Counted from the stretch's first letter, positions 40,887-50,892 are shown. The stretch: 64,000 nucleotides of DNA from Bacteroides sp. AN502(2024) (GCF_041227145.1 NZ_JBGFSP010000012.1:171181-235180), one strand, 5' to 3'. Notes: a model not told the origin generated them from the sequence alone. Translations and numbers: made by a program.

Positions 40887-41711
40887 ATGGAACAAAAATA
40901 TGTAATGGCTGCTATCGACGCGGCTCTAAAAGCAGGTGGAGAGATTCTTTCTATTTATAATGATCCGGCGTCGGACTTTGAAATAGAGAGGAAGGCTGAC
41001 AACTCTCCGCTGACTATTGCAGACAGAAAAGCGCACGAAGCAATTGTGGCCGTTCTGAATGATACTCCTTTTCCTGTTCTTAGTGAAGAAGGGAAGCATT
41101 TAGGGTATGAGACCCGATGTGAGTGGGATACTTTATGGGTGGTAGATCCACTGGATGGAACGAAGGAGTTTATTAAGCGTAATGGAGAATTTACGGTAAA
41201 TATTGCTTGGGTGCAGAACGCTGTACCTGTGTTCGGCGTTATTTATGTGCCCGTGAAAAAAGAACTTTATTTCGGGATCGAAGGTACAGGGGCTTATAAA
41301 TGTTCCGGTATTGTGAGTCTGGATGAGGACAGCGTTTCATTGGAGAAGTTGATTGGGAAATCGGAACAGATGCCTTTGAAGGAGGTGCACGATCATCTGA
41401 TAGTGGTTGCTTCCCGTTCGCATCTGTCACCTGAGACTGAATTATATATTGCAGATTTGAGGAAGAAATACGGCAGTGTGGAACTGATTTCGAGCGGAAG
41501 CTCTATTAAAATCTGTCTGGTGGCTGAAGGTAAGGCTGATGTATATCCACGTTTCGCTCCCACGATGGAGTGGGATACGGCTGCCGGACATGCGATAGCC
41601 CGTGCCGCAGGAATGGAAGTGTATCAGGCCGGAAAGGAAGAACCTCTACGATATAATAAGGAGGATTTATTGAATCCGTGGTTTATCGTTGAGCCCAAAA
41701 GAGAACATTAA
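40887..41711 (+). CDS. cysQ: 3'(2'),5'-bisphosphate nucleotidase CysQ
   Basis: A 274-residue member of the inositol monophosphatase fold. The Mg2+ and Li+ site motif is DPLDGTKEF (about 88-96), with upstream acidic EEGKHLGY and downstream EWDTAAGHAIARAAG. It converts 3'-phosphoadenosine 5'-phosphate (PAP) to AMP, removing the inhibitory by-product of every sulfotransferase turnover. Its position at the head of a PAPS-making cluster fits that job. Length is normal for CysQ (about 250-275). Confidence 0.92.
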   Translation: MEQKYVMAAIDAALKAGGEILSIYNDPASDFEIERKADNSPLTIADRKAHEAIVAVLNDTPFPVLSEEGKHLGYETRCEWDTLWVVDPLDGTKEFIKRNGEFTVNIAWVQNAVPVFGVIYVPVKKELYFGIEGTGAYKCSGIVSLDEDSVSLEKLIGKSEQMPLKEVHDHLIVVASRSHLSPETELYIADLRKKYGSVELISSGSSIKICLVAEGKADVYPRFAPTMEWDTAAGHAIARAAGMEVYQAGKEEPLRYNKEDLLNPWFIVEPKREH

Positions 41712-41722
41712 ATAATGTTTAT

Positions 41723-43276
41723 ATGACATTTGAAATTGTATTTGTACTATTATGCCTATTAGGAATGGTAGCGGCTTTGGTGGCGGATAAGATGCGACCG
41801 GGCATGATACTTTTTTCGGTAGTGGTTTTGTTTCTGTGTGCCGGCATTCTGACTCCTAAGGAGATGTTGGAAGGGTTTAGCAACAAAGGGATGATTACCG
41901 TTGCTCTGTTGTTTCTGGTGAGTGAGGGGATCCGCCAGTCGGGCACATTAGGACAAGTGATTAAGAAATTGCTTCCGCAAGGAAAGACGACTGTATTTAA
42001 GGCACAGTTGCGTATCTTACCTTCGGTGGCATTTATTTCCGCTTTTCTGAATAATACGCCTGTTGTGGTTATTTTTGCTCCGATTATCAAGCATTGGGCT
42101 AAGTCGGTGAGTCTCCCGGCTACGAAGTTTCTGATTCCTCTTTCTTATGTGACTATTTTGGGAGGTATCTGTACATTGATCGGTACTTCTACCAATCTGG
42201 TGGTGCACGGTATGATATTGGAAGCAGGATTCGAAGGCTTTTCTATGTTCGAACTCGGAAAGGTGGGTATTTTTATCGCTATTGCCGGAATCATTTATAT
42301 ATTTCTTTTTTCCAAACGTCTTTTGCCGGATGCACGTCCGGATACGGCTGTGCCGGATGAGGAAGTAGAGGAAGGGGGGAGGTTGCATCGGGTAGAGGCT
42401 GTGTTGGGTGCCCGTTTTCCCGGTATCAATAAAAAACTGAAGGATTTTAATTTCCAACGCCATTACGGTGCGGAGGTAAAAGAGATTAAAACACGCAGCG
42501 GACAACGTTTTGTGTCGAATCTGGAGGATGTGGTGCTCCACGAAGGGGATACGTTGGTTGTGATGGCTGATGATACGTTTATACCGACATGGGGGGAATC
42601 TTCTGTGTTTGTCTTGTTGACGAATGGGAATGAGCCGGATATTACAGGGAAAAAGAAGCGTTGGCTTGCTTTGTTGTTGCTGGTTTTGATGATTGTCGGC
42701 GCAACGGTGGGGGAGCTTCCGGTAACTAAGGAGATGTTTCCGGATATCAAGCTGGATATGTTTTTCTTTGTGTCTATTACGACTATTATTATGGCATGGA
42801 CGAATCTGTTCCCTGCCCGTAAATATACTAAATATATTTCGTGGGATATTCTGATTACTATTGCTTGTGCTTTTGCCATCAGTAAGGCGATGGTAAACTC
42901 CGGGGTGGCGGATAGCGTTGCAAGGTTTATTATCGGGTTGAGTGATGATTACGGCCCGCATGTGTTGCTCGCAATGTTGTTTATCATTACGAATTTGTTT
43001 ACGGAACTGATAACGAATAATGCAGCTGCTGCCTTGGCTTTCCCGCTGGCATTGTCGATTGCTTCCCAATTGGGAGTCAGTCCTACCCCTTTCTTTGTGG
43101 TGATCTGTATGGCTGCATCTGCCAGCTTCTCGACACCGATCGGTTATCAGACTAATTTGATTGTGCAAGGTATCGGTAACTATAAGTTTACGGATTTTGT
43201 ACGTATCGGGTTACCGCTTAATATCATCACTTTCTTAATTTCTATTATTCTGATCCCGTTGATCTGGAACTTTTAA
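41723..43276 (+). CDS. SLC13-family permease with RCK_C domain, probable sulfate importer
   Basis: A 517-residue membrane protein of the DASS/ArsB-NhaD superfamily. Two hydrophobic halves contain SNKGMITVALLFLVSEGIRQ, AFLNNTPVVVIFAP, GTSTNLVVHGMILEAG and, in the second half, ITNNAAAALAFPLALSIASQ. ASASFSTPIGYQTNLIVQG is the paired SNT-like motif. Between them is a TrkA_C (RCK_C) domain (about 215-300, GAEVKEIKTRSGQRFVSNLE), less the second copy many relatives have. Sulfate specificity is inferred from neighbouring cys genes 11 and 15 bases away. Confidence 0.88.
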   Translation: MTFEIVFVLLCLLGMVAALVADKMRPGMILFSVVVLFLCAGILTPKEMLEGFSNKGMITVALLFLVSEGIRQSGTLGQVIKKLLPQGKTTVFKAQLRILPSVAFISAFLNNTPVVVIFAPIIKHWAKSVSLPATKFLIPLSYVTILGGICTLIGTSTNLVVHGMILEAGFEGFSMFELGKVGIFIAIAGIIYIFLFSKRLLPDARPDTAVPDEEVEEGGRLHRVEAVLGARFPGINKKLKDFNFQRHYGAEVKEIKTRSGQRFVSNLEDVVLHEGDTLVVMADDTFIPTWGESSVFVLLTNGNEPDITGKKKRWLALLLLVLMIVGATVGELPVTKEMFPDIKLDMFFFVSITTIIMAWTNLFPARKYTKYISWDILITIACAFAISKAMVNSGVADSVARFIIGLSDDYGPHVLLAMLFIITNLFTELITNNAAAALAFPLALSIASQLGVSPTPFFVVICMAASASFSTPIGYQTNLIVQGIGNYKFTDFVRIGLPLNIITFLISIILIPLIWNF

Positions 43277-43291
43277 TAATTGAATCTGTAA

Positions 43292-43900
43292 ATGGAAGAA
43301 AAGAATCATATATATCCGATATTTGACCGCATGATGACGCGGCAGGATAAAGAAGAACTGTTGGGGCAACACAGCGTGATGATCTGGTTTACCGGATTGA
43401 GCGGTTCAGGAAAGAGTACGATTGCCATTGCATTGGAACGTGAACTTCATAAGCGCGGATTACTTTGCCGTATCTTGGATGGGGATAATATCCGTAGTGG
43501 AATTAATAATAACCTGGGATTCTCCGAAACGGACCGGGTGGAAAATATCCGTCGCATAGCGGAAGTGTCGAAGTTGTTTCTGGATAGTGGTATCATTACG
43601 ATTGCTGCATTTATCAGCCCTAATAATGATATTCGCGAAATGGCTGCAAACATTATTGGTAAGGATGATTTTCTGGAGGTTTTTGTTAGTACTCCGCTGG
43701 AGGTATGTGAGAAACGTGATGTGAAAGGGTTGTATGCGAAGGCACGGAAAGGGGAAATTCAGAATTTTACAGGGATCTCTGCACCTTTCGAGGTTCCCGA
43801 ACAGCCGGCTTTGTCACTGGATACTTCCCAATTGACGTTGGAGGAGTCGGTGAACCGTCTGTTGGAGCTTGTTTTGCCCAAAGTGAAGTGTATAAAATGA
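43292..43900 (+). CDS. cysC: Adenylylsulfate kinase CysC
   Basis: A 202-residue P-loop kinase that phosphorylates APS to PAPS. Walker A is in [20 protein letters not shown] (about 31-50), with [20 protein letters not shown] as the APS-binding stretch. [14 protein letters not shown] and [20 protein letters not shown] form the lid and substrate loop. The serine that becomes phosphorylated in some CysC proteins is the FISP serine. All expected motifs are present. Confidence 0.95.
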   Translation: MEEKNHIYPIFDRMMTRQDKEELLGQHSVMIWFTGLSGSGKSTIAIALERELHKRGLLCRILDGDNIRSGINNNLGFSETDRVENIRRIAEVSKLFLDSGIITIAAFISPNNDIREMAANIIGKDDFLEVFVSTPLEVCEKRDVKGLYAKARKGEIQNFTGISAPFEVPEQPALSLDTSQLTLEESVNRLLELVLPKVKCIK

Positions 43901-43907
43901 AATAAAT

Positions 43908-44816
43908 ATGGAAGAATATAAATTAAGCCACTTGAAAGAACTCGAAGCCGAGTCTATTCATATCATTCGCGAGGTGGCGGCGGAATTTGAGAATCCGGTG
44001 ATGCTTTACAGTATCGGAAAGGATTCCTCAGTGATGGTACGCTTGGCTGAAAAAGCGTTTTATCCAGGGAAAGTGCCATTCCCATTGATGCATATCGATT
44101 CGAAATGGAAGTTCAAGGAGATGATTCAGTTTCGTGATGAATATGCGAAAAAGTACGGATGGAATCTGATCGTTGAAAGTAATATGGAGGCTTTTCATGC
44201 AGGGGTGGGACCTTTTACGCATGGAAGTAAAGTGCATACGGATTTGATGAAGACGCAGGCTTTGCTTCATGCATTGGATAAGTATAAGTTTGATGCTGCA
44301 TTTGGCGGTGCTCGTCGTGATGAGGAGAAGTCACGCGCGAAGGAACGTATTTTCTCTTTCCGGGATAGGTTTCACCAATGGGACCCGAAAAATCAGCGTC
44401 CTGAATTGTGGGATATTTATAATGCCCGCGTACATAAGGGGGAAAGTATCCGTGTATTCCCGATTAGCAACTGGACTGAACTGGATATTTGGCAGTATAT
44501 CCGTTTGGAGAATATTCCGATCGTTCCGCTGTATTATGCTAAAGAGCGTCCGGTGATTAATCTGGATGGTAATCTCATTATGGCGGATGATGACCGTTTG
44601 CCTGAAAAGTACCGTGACCAGATTGAAATGAAGATGGTTCGTTTTCGTACGTTGGGCTGCTGGCCTTTGACAGGGGCGGTGGAAAGTGGAGCTGCTACGA
44701 TTGAAGAGATTGTGGAAGAAATGATGACTACGACGAAGAGTGAACGCACTACCCGTGTGATTGACTTTGATCAGGAGGGTAGCATGGAACAAAAGAAACG
44801 TGAAGGATACTTTTAA
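43908..44816 (+). CDS. cysD: Sulfate adenylyltransferase subunit 2 CysD
   Basis: A 302-residue ATP-pyrophosphatase-fold subunit that makes APS from ATP and sulfate. The PP-loop is [20 protein letters not shown], with [20 protein letters not shown] and EPROPER-length C-terminus containing [20 protein letters not shown]. It works only as a complex with CysN, encoded 12 bases downstream, whose GTP hydrolysis drives the reaction. It is full length compared with E. coli CysD (302). Confidence 0.96.
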   Translation: MEEYKLSHLKELEAESIHIIREVAAEFENPVMLYSIGKDSSVMVRLAEKAFYPGKVPFPLMHIDSKWKFKEMIQFRDEYAKKYGWNLIVESNMEAFHAGVGPFTHGSKVHTDLMKTQALLHALDKYKFDAAFGGARRDEEKSRAKERIFSFRDRFHQWDPKNQRPELWDIYNARVHKGESIRVFPISNWTELDIWQYIRLENIPIVPLYYAKERPVINLDGNLIMADDDRLPEKYRDQIEMKMVRFRTLGCWPLTGAVESGAATIEEIVEEMMTTTKSERTTRVIDFDQEGSMEQKKREGYF

Positions 44817-44828
44817 TTTAAAAAAGTA

Positions 44829-46289
44829 ATGGCAGATAATAAATTAGATATAAAAGCTTTTCTGGACAAGGATGAACAGAAAGACTTGTTGAGACTGTTG
44901 ACTGCGGGTTCGGTAGATGATGGAAAATCAACGTTGATCGGACGCTTGTTGTTTGATAGTAAGAAACTGTATGAGGATCAGTTGGATGCACTGGAACGTG
45001 ATAGTAAGCGTGTCGGAAACGCAGGCGAGCATATTGACTATGCGTTATTGCTTGATGGCTTGAAGGCTGAACGTGAACAGGGAATTACGATTGACGTGGC
45101 TTATCGCTATTTCTCAACGAATGGCCGTAAGTTTATTATCGCGGACACTCCGGGGCACGAACAGTATACCCGTAATATGATTACTGGAGGGTCTACGGCT
45201 AACCTGGCTATTATCCTGGTGGATGCCCGTACCGGAGTGATTACCCAGACCCGTCGCCACTCTTTCCTAGTGTCTTTGCTGGGAATCAAGCATGTGGTAT
45301 TGGCTGTTAACAAGATGGATTTGGTGGATTTCTCGGAAAAACGTTTTAATGAGATTGTGGCTGACTATAAGGAGTTTGTTGCTCCATTAGGTATTCCTGA
45401 TGTCAATTGCATTCCGCTTTCTGCATTGGATGGAGATAATGTGGTGGATAAATCGGAACGTACTCCGTGGTATAAAGGGGTTTCTCTGCTCGATTTCCTT
45501 GAAACGGTTCATATTGATAATGACCATAATTTTACGGATTTCCGTTTTCCGGTTCAGTATGTGCTTCGTCCGAATTTGGATTTCAGAGGATTCTGCGGTA
45601 AGGTTGCATCCGGTATCGTCCGTAAGGGGGATACGGTGATGGCTCTTCCTTCCGGAAAAATGTCTAAGGTGAAAAGCATTGTGACTTATGACGGGGAATT
45701 GGATTACGCTTTCCCGCCGCAGTCTGTGACCTTGACACTGGAGGATGAGATTGACGTGTCGCGCGGTGAAATGTTGGTGCATCCTGACAATTTGCCGACG
45801 GTGGATCGTAACTTCGAAGCTATGATGGTTTGGATGGATGAGGAACCGATGGATGTAAATAAGTCATTCTTTATTAAGCAGACTACCAATTTGAGCCGTA
45901 CACGAATTGATACGATAAAGTATAAGGTGGATGTGAATACCATGGAGCATCTGTCTCTGGAAAATGGTCAGCTGACTAAAGAAACGTTGCCGTTGCAGTT
46001 GAATCAGATTGCCCGGGTGGTGCTGACCACGGCTAAGGAATTGTTCTTTGATCCTTATAAGAAGAATAAATCTTGTGGCTCATTTATCCTGATTGACCCG
46101 ATCACCAATAATACTTCGGCAGTAGGTATGATTATCGACCGAGTGGAAATGAAAGATATGAGTGACACGGAGGATATTCCGGTATTGGATATGGCAAAAT
46201 TGGGAATTGCTCCGGAACATTACGAAGCGGTAGAAAAAGCTGTGAAGGAACTGGAACGCCAAGGGCTTGCAGTGCGACTCATAAAATAG
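44829..46289 (+). CDS. cysN: Sulfate adenylyltransferase subunit 1 (GTPase) CysN
   Basis: A 486-residue EF-Tu-like GTPase. G1 is [21 protein letters not shown]3 is [21 protein letters not shown]4 is [17 protein letters not shown]. Two beta-barrel domains follow ([38 protein letters not shown]). It is CysN alone, not fused to CysC as in some bacteria; cysC is separate in the same operon. It couples GTP hydrolysis to APS formation by CysD. Confidence 0.96.
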   Translation: MADNKLDIKAFLDKDEQKDLLRLLTAGSVDDGKSTLIGRLLFDSKKLYEDQLDALERDSKRVGNAGEHIDYALLLDGLKAEREQGITIDVAYRYFSTNGRKFIIADTPGHEQYTRNMITGGSTANLAIILVDARTGVITQTRRHSFLVSLLGIKHVVLAVNKMDLVDFSEKRFNEIVADYKEFVAPLGIPDVNCIPLSALDGDNVVDKSERTPWYKGVSLLDFLETVHIDNDHNFTDFRFPVQYVLRPNLDFRGFCGKVASGIVRKGDTVMALPSGKMSKVKSIVTYDGELDYAFPPQSVTLTLEDEIDVSRGEMLVHPDNLPTVDRNFEAMMVWMDEEPMDVNKSFFIKQTTNLSRTRIDTIKYKVDVNTMEHLSLENGQLTKETLPLQLNQIARVVLTTAKELFFDPYKKNKSCGSFILIDPITNNTSAVGMIIDRVEMKDMSDTEDIPVLDMAKLGIAPEHYEAVEKAVKELERQGLAVRLIK

Positions 46290-46320
46290 ATTTTTTAATT
46301 TTTAATTTTTAATTCATAAA

Positions 46321-47427
46321 GTGGGATTACTCGAATTTAACAAACTTCCGATTAATACATTGGTAGGGGCAGACTGGAAAACATTCAAGGCTATCACCGC
46401 CAGTCGTGAAATTGATGCAGCCTACAAAGGTAAATACCGATTGACGAAGGCTGTGTGCCGATTGCTTTCTCCACTGGCGTCATTACAAGACAGGCGTTAT
46501 GAGAAGTTGTTGGCTAATCAGCCATTGGAGCATGACCCGGTGTTCATTCTGGGACACTGGCGGAGTGGAACTACATTTGTACATAATGTGTTCTCTTGTG
46601 ACAAGCATTTTGGGTATAACACTACTTATCAGACTGTATTCCCTCATCTGATCATGTGGGGACAGCCTTTCTTCAAAAAGAATATGAGTTGGCTGATGCC
46701 GGATAAGCGTCCGACGGATAATATGGAGCTGGCAGTGGATCTTCCCCAGGAAGAGGAGTTTGCTTTGTCGAACATGATGCCTTATACATATTATAATTTC
46801 TGGTTCCTGCCGAGATATCAACAGGAATATGCTGATAAATATCTTTTGTTTGATGATATAACGGATGCCGAATTGAAGGTGTTTGAAGAGGTGTTCACTA
46901 AGTTGATTAAGATTTCTTTGTGGAATACTCATGGTACTCAGTTCCTTAGCAAGAATCCTCCGCATACCGGAAGGGTGAAGGAATTGGTGAAAATGTTCCC
47001 GAATGCTAAGTTTATTTACTTGATGCGTAATCCGTATACTGTATTCGAATCTACACGCAGTTTCTTTACTAATACGATTCAGCCGCTGAAATTGCAGGAT
47101 ATTAGCAATGAACAGTTAGAGGAAAATATCCTTTCTATTTATGCCAAGCTTTATCATAAGTATGAATCGGATAAGAAATTTATTCCGGAGGGTAACTTGA
47201 TGGAAGTGAGGTTTGAAGATTTCGAAGCGGATGCGATGGGTATGACGGAAACTGTTTATCAGTCTCTTTCTATTCCAGGATTTGCCGAAGCACGTAGTAA
47301 TATAGAGAAATATGTGGGCGGAAAGAAGGGATATAAGAAGAATAAATATAAATACGATGACCGTACGATCCGTTTGGTAGAGGAGAACTGGGGTTTTGCT
47401 TTGAAGCAATGGAATTATAATTTATAA
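46321..47427 (+). CDS. PAPS-dependent sulfotransferase
   Basis: A 368-residue enzyme that moves sulfate from PAPS to an acceptor hydroxyl. The 5'-phosphosulfate loop is ILGHWRSGTTFVHNVFSCDK near 75, and the 3'-phosphate site is YLMRNPYTVFESTRSFF near 234. Candidate catalytic His occur in GYNTTYQTVFPHL and NPPHTG. It starts at GTG 46321; no nearer ATG fits the family. It follows cysN by 31 bases. From memory, B. thetaiotaomicron encodes a similar sulfotransferase next to the same cys genes that sulfates cholesterol and other steroids, which makes a sterol the first acceptor to test here. A lipid or glycan acceptor is the alternative. Confidence 0.9.
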   Translation: MGLLEFNKLPINTLVGADWKTFKAITASREIDAAYKGKYRLTKAVCRLLSPLASLQDRRYEKLLANQPLEHDPVFILGHWRSGTTFVHNVFSCDKHFGYNTTYQTVFPHLIMWGQPFFKKNMSWLMPDKRPTDNMELAVDLPQEEEFALSNMMPYTYYNFWFLPRYQQEYADKYLLFDDITDAELKVFEEVFTKLIKISLWNTHGTQFLSKNPPHTGRVKELVKMFPNAKFIYLMRNPYTVFESTRSFFTNTIQPLKLQDISNEQLEENILSIYAKLYHKYESDKKFIPEGNLMEVRFEDFEADAMGMTETVYQSLSIPGFAEARSNIEKYVGGKKGYKKNKYKYDDRTIRLVEENWGFALKQWNYNL

Positions 47428-47452
47428 GAAGAAAAAGAAAGGAATAGTATTG

Positions 47453-48421
47453 ATGATTCAGAAAAACGTTCATCGACTGTTGATGACAGCTTGCGTTGCA
47501 TTTATTTCTTCTTTGTCTTTGATGGCGCAGCATAAAGTTGAAATGCTCCCTTTTGGGGATATGGACCAATGGGTGGACCGTCAGATAAAGGAGTCGAGCA
47601 TTATTGGTGGGAATACGAAGAATGTATATGCGATAGGACCAACGATGGTGATCAAGGGAGATCAGGCTTATAAAAATATGGGCGGATCGCCTTGGGGTAC
47701 TTCGAATGTAATGGCGAAGGTTGCCGGTATAACGAAAACTAATACTTCGGTCTTTCCGGAGAAACGGGGAGATGGATATTGCGCCCGTTTGGATACACGC
47801 ATGGAGAGTGTAAAGGTATTAGGAATTGTTAATATTACGGTATTGGCAGCAGGTTCTATTTTCACCGGTTCGATGCATGAGCCGATTAAGGGTACTAAAA
47901 ATCCACAGAAAATGTTGCAGACCGGTATTCCGTTTACAAAGAAGCCGGTTGCTCTTCAGTTTGATTACAAAGTGAAGATGTCTGACCGGGAGAATCGTAT
48001 CCGTGCTACCGGTTTCAGCAAGATTACAGATGTTCCCGGAAAAGATTATCCGGCAGCTATCCTGTTTTTGCAGAAACGCTGGGAGGATGCCAATGGTAAT
48101 GTGTATGCGAAACGGATAGGGACAATGGTGACTTATTACTATCATTCTACGGACTGGAAAAATAATGCAACTTATGAGATTATGTATGGTGACATAACGA
48201 ATCGTCCGGAATATAAGTCTCATATGATGCGTCTGCAAGTGACCGAAAACTATACGGTGAACAGCAAAGGTGAAAGTGTGCCTATCCATGAGGTGGCTTG
48301 GGGGAATGAAAAAGATGTTCCGACTCACATGTGTCTTCAGTTTACTTCCAGTCATGGAGGGGCTTATATTGGCTCTCCGGGAAATACGCTATGGATTGAC
48401 AATGTAAAACTGATATATTAA
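47453..48421 (+). CDS. Secreted PCMD-domain protein of the sulfotransferase cluster
   Basis: A 322-residue exported protein from ATG 47453 with a signal peptide ending LSLMAQ (about 1-25). There is no lipobox Cys. The mature protein has EMLPFGDMDQWVDRQIKESS and WGTSNVMAKVAGITKTNTSV. GDGYCARLDTRMES and the closing SSHGGAYIGSPGNTLWIDNV are marks of the PCMD (putative carbohydrate metabolism) beta-sandwich fold. It follows the sulfotransferase by 25 bases, so it probably belongs to the same unit, perhaps binding the sulfated product or its acceptor at the cell surface. That link is inference from position. Confidence 0.7.
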   Translation: MIQKNVHRLLMTACVAFISSLSLMAQHKVEMLPFGDMDQWVDRQIKESSIIGGNTKNVYAIGPTMVIKGDQAYKNMGGSPWGTSNVMAKVAGITKTNTSVFPEKRGDGYCARLDTRMESVKVLGIVNITVLAAGSIFTGSMHEPIKGTKNPQKMLQTGIPFTKKPVALQFDYKVKMSDRENRIRATGFSKITDVPGKDYPAAILFLQKRWEDANGNVYAKRIGTMVTYYYHSTDWKNNATYEIMYGDITNRPEYKSHMMRLQVTENYTVNSKGESVPIHEVAWGNEKDVPTHMCLQFTSSHGGAYIGSPGNTLWIDNVKLIY

Positions 48422-48475
48422 TAAAGTATAGTTGTTCTATGAGAATCTGTTGATGAATGAAAAATTACGTGTTTT

Positions 48476-48507
48476 TTTGTTTGTATTATATTAAATATCT
48501 ATATTTG
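48476..48507 (+). promoter_or_regulatory. Consensus promoter of the OmpA-family gene
   Basis: TTTG (48476-48479), 20 bases, then TATATTTG (48500-48507), the Bacteroides consensus. It leaves a leader of roughly 105 bases before ATG 48623, long enough for regulation of an abundant outer-membrane protein. Confidence 0.7.
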
Positions 48508-48622
48508 CACTAAATTTTAAAAGAAGGGGATGTTTATTGTCTCTTTGTCAGGTATAGGGCATTTGATGTGCATCTATCCTGTAAGACAATTTTGAATATA
48601 TTATTTACTAAAATAACTAGAG

Positions 48623-49762
48623 ATGAAAAAGGGTTTATTGTTTATTTTATTGGCAGCAGCCTCTGTATGTCTGCCTGCACAAGAAAAAGAAAATGCAGCA
48701 AAGAGTTATAGTGTGGAAACGAATCGCTTTGGTGCTAACTGGTTTATCAGCGGTGGAGTTGGTGCACAAATGTACTTTGGTGACAACGACAGTAAGGCTA
48801 GTTTTGGAAAACGTATTGCTCCGGCGCTTGATATTGCCGTAGGTAAGTGGTTTACTCCGGGATTGGGATTGCGTGTTGCATATAATGGCCTTCAGGCTAA
48901 AGGGGCATCTCCGGAAGCAGATGATCTTTATGTAAAAGGTGGCACTTATTCGAATGGGTATTACAAACAAAAATGGAATGTTGCTAATTTCCATGGTGAT
49001 GTGATGTTCAACCTTTCTAATATGTTCTGCGGATATAATGAAGAGCGTGTTTATTCATTTATTCCTTATGTAGGTGTTGGTCTAGTACATTCATGGACAA
49101 AACCGGTCGAGAATAATCTTGGTCTAAATGCAGGTTTGATTAACCGTTTCCGTTTGTCTTCAGCATGGGATCTGAATGTGGAATTGCGTGGATTGTTAAT
49201 GAAAAATGCTTTTGGTGGCGCAAGCAAAGAAGGTATGGCCGGTGTGACTGTTGGGCTTACTTACAAATTTAAGAAACGTGGTTGGAATGCTGTTCCTACT
49301 GTACCGATGGTTCCGGAAAGCCAGTTGAACGATATGAGAGACAGAGTTAACGCTCTGAAGAGTGAAAACGAATCTTTGAAACGTGACTTGGTGGAAGCTC
49401 GTAACAAGAAACCGGAAGTGATCGTTAAGAAAGAAGCCGGATTCGTTCCACGTCTGGTTGTTGTATTCAATATCGGAAAGAGCAACATCAGCAAGAGAGA
49501 ATACATGAATATCGAAGCGATGGCTAAGGGTATCAAAGCAACTGATAAAGTATTTACTGTAACCGGATATGCTGATAAGGGTACTGGTTCTGCTGAATAC
49601 AACATGAAGTTGAGTAAGAAGAGAGCTGAAGCAGTTCGTGACCTGATGGTTAATGAATTTGGTGTTTCTGCTTCTCAATTGAAGGTTGATTACAAGGGTG
49701 GTGTAGACAACATGTTCTATGATGACGCTAAGTTGAGCCGTGTAGCTATTGTTGAAGAATAA
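48623..49762 (+). CDS. OmpA-family outer-membrane porin
   Basis: A 379-residue protein: signal peptide (about 1-19, ending CLPAQ), and an N-terminal eight-strand barrel (about 35-215: GANWFISGGVGAQMYFGDND, LNVELRGLLMKNAFGGASKE). A coiled-coil linker follows (about 235-265, LNDMRDRVNALKSENESLKR), then a C-terminal OmpA peptidoglycan-binding domain (FNIGKSNISKREYMNIEAMA, KLSKKRAEAVRDLMVNEFGV). It anchors the outer membrane to the cell wall. It has its own consensus promoter and a strong terminator, as expected for an abundant protein. Confidence 0.92.
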   Translation: MKKGLLFILLAAASVCLPAQEKENAAKSYSVETNRFGANWFISGGVGAQMYFGDNDSKASFGKRIAPALDIAVGKWFTPGLGLRVAYNGLQAKGASPEADDLYVKGGTYSNGYYKQKWNVANFHGDVMFNLSNMFCGYNEERVYSFIPYVGVGLVHSWTKPVENNLGLNAGLINRFRLSSAWDLNVELRGLLMKNAFGGASKEGMAGVTVGLTYKFKKRGWNAVPTVPMVPESQLNDMRDRVNALKSENESLKRDLVEARNKKPEVIVKKEAGFVPRLVVVFNIGKSNISKREYMNIEAMAKGIKATDKVFTVTGYADKGTGSAEYNMKLSKKRAEAVRDLMVNEFGVSASQLKVDYKGGVDNMFYDDAKLSRVAIVEE

Positions 49763-49784
49763 TATACTTTTGAAATAATAGAAT

Positions 49785-49821
49785 AAAAAAGGCGTTTCCT
49801 TTCACGGGAAGCGTCTTTTTT
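49785..49821 (+). terminator. Intrinsic terminator after the OmpA-family gene
   Basis: A 10-bp stem aggcgtttcc / ggaagcgtct (two G-T pairs) with a 7-base loop, preceded by A6 and followed by T6. It can act in both directions. Confidence 0.8.
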
Positions 49822-49836
49822 GTATTTTTGTACCCC

Positions 49837-50256
49837 ATGAGCAGAATAGTAGCAATAGATTATGGAAGAAAGCGTACCGGAATAGCTGTGAGCGATACAA
49901 TGCAGTTGATCGCAAACGGATTGACGACTGTGCCTACACATCAGCTTCTGGGCTTTATCGGTGCATATATAGCAAAAGAACCGGTGGAGCGGATTATTAT
50001 TGGACTGCCTAAGCAAATGAATAATGAGGTTTCGGAGAATATGAAGAATATAGAGCCTTTTGTTCGGTCGCTGAAAAAGCGCTACCCGGATCTTCCGGTC
50101 GAATATGTGGACGAACGCTTCACTTCTGTTCTTGCACACCGTACCATGCTGGAGGCTGGTTTGAAGAAAAAAGACCGACAAAATAAAGCATTGGTGGACG
50201 AGATAAGTGCTACTATTATTTTGCAAACATATTTGGAGAGTAAACGTAGTATATAG
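49837..50256 (+). CDS. ruvX: YqgF/RuvX family Holliday-junction resolvase-like protein
   Basis: A 139-residue RNase H-fold protein from ATG 49837 (MSRIVAIDYGRKRTGIAVSD). The first Asp of the active site is in AIDYG, and the DERFTSVLAHRTML stretch carries the Glu. The final Asp is in NKALVDEISATIILQTYL. It acts in 16S rRNA 5' processing and/or junction resolution. A -7-like TATTTTTG at 49823-49830 ends only 6 bases before the ATG, so the mRNA could be nearly leaderless. The start just after the OmpA terminator leaves no room for a longer protein. Confidence 0.9.
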   Translation: MSRIVAIDYGRKRTGIAVSDTMQLIANGLTTVPTHQLLGFIGAYIAKEPVERIIIGLPKQMNNEVSENMKNIEPFVRSLKKRYPDLPVEYVDERFTSVLAHRTMLEAGLKKKDRQNKALVDEISATIILQTYLESKRSI

Positions 50257-50295
50257 GACATAAGAATAATTTAATTTTTTAGTAGAGTATAAAAT

Positions 50296-50849
50296 ATGAT
50301 TTTACCTATTTATGTATATGGTCAACCTGTATTGAGAAAGGTTGCAGAGGATATAACACCGGATTATCCGAATCTGAAAGAGTTGATCGAGAACATGTTT
50401 GAAACAATGGTACATGCGGACGGTGTAGGATTGGCCGCTCCACAGATCGGCTTGCCTATTCGCGTAGTCACAATTACATTGGATCCTCTTTCGGAAGAAT
50501 ATCCTGAATTTAAAGACTTTAATAAGGCTTATATCAATCCCCATATTCTGGAAGTAGGGGGGAGAAAGTGAATATGGAGGAGGGATGTCTAAGTCTTCCC
50601 GGTATTCATGAAACAGTGAAAAGAGGTAATAAGATTCGCGTGAAATATATGGACGAAAATTTTGTGGAGCATGAGGAAGAGGTGGAAGGTTATCTGGCTC
50701 GGGTGATGCAACATGAATTTGATCATTTGGATGGTAAAATGTTTATCGATCATATCTCGGCACTCCGTAAGCAGATGATTAAAGGAAAACTGAATACGAT
50801 GTTGAAAGGCAAAGCGCGTAGTTCTTATAAGATGAAACAGGTAAAATAA
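50296..50849 (+). pseudogene. def: Peptide deformylase gene with a one-base frameshift in a G run
   Basis: Read straight, the gene stops after 91 codons; the second half opens in the next frame. Together they give the full deformylase of about 184 residues. Motif I GVGLAAPQ (about 44), motif II EGCLS with the metal Cys (about 97) and motif [12 protein letters not shown] with the two metal His are all present and undamaged. The break is in gtaggggggagaaa at 50554-50566. Seven G instead of six would restore [17 protein letters not shown]. Deformylase is normally essential, so a sequencing or assembly error is more likely than true loss. The halves also overlap as gtga, so split translation cannot be excluded. 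Confidence 0.85.
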
Positions 50850-50892
50850 AGATAAAAAACGTTTATATCCCTGTTAAGTAAGCGAAAAGCAT

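Noticed and set aside
42017-43168. A 383-codon open frame on the minus strand opposite the SLC13 permease
   Set aside because: It is His/Gln/Arg-rich with no motif and is antisense to a recognisable transporter, so it is a shadow.
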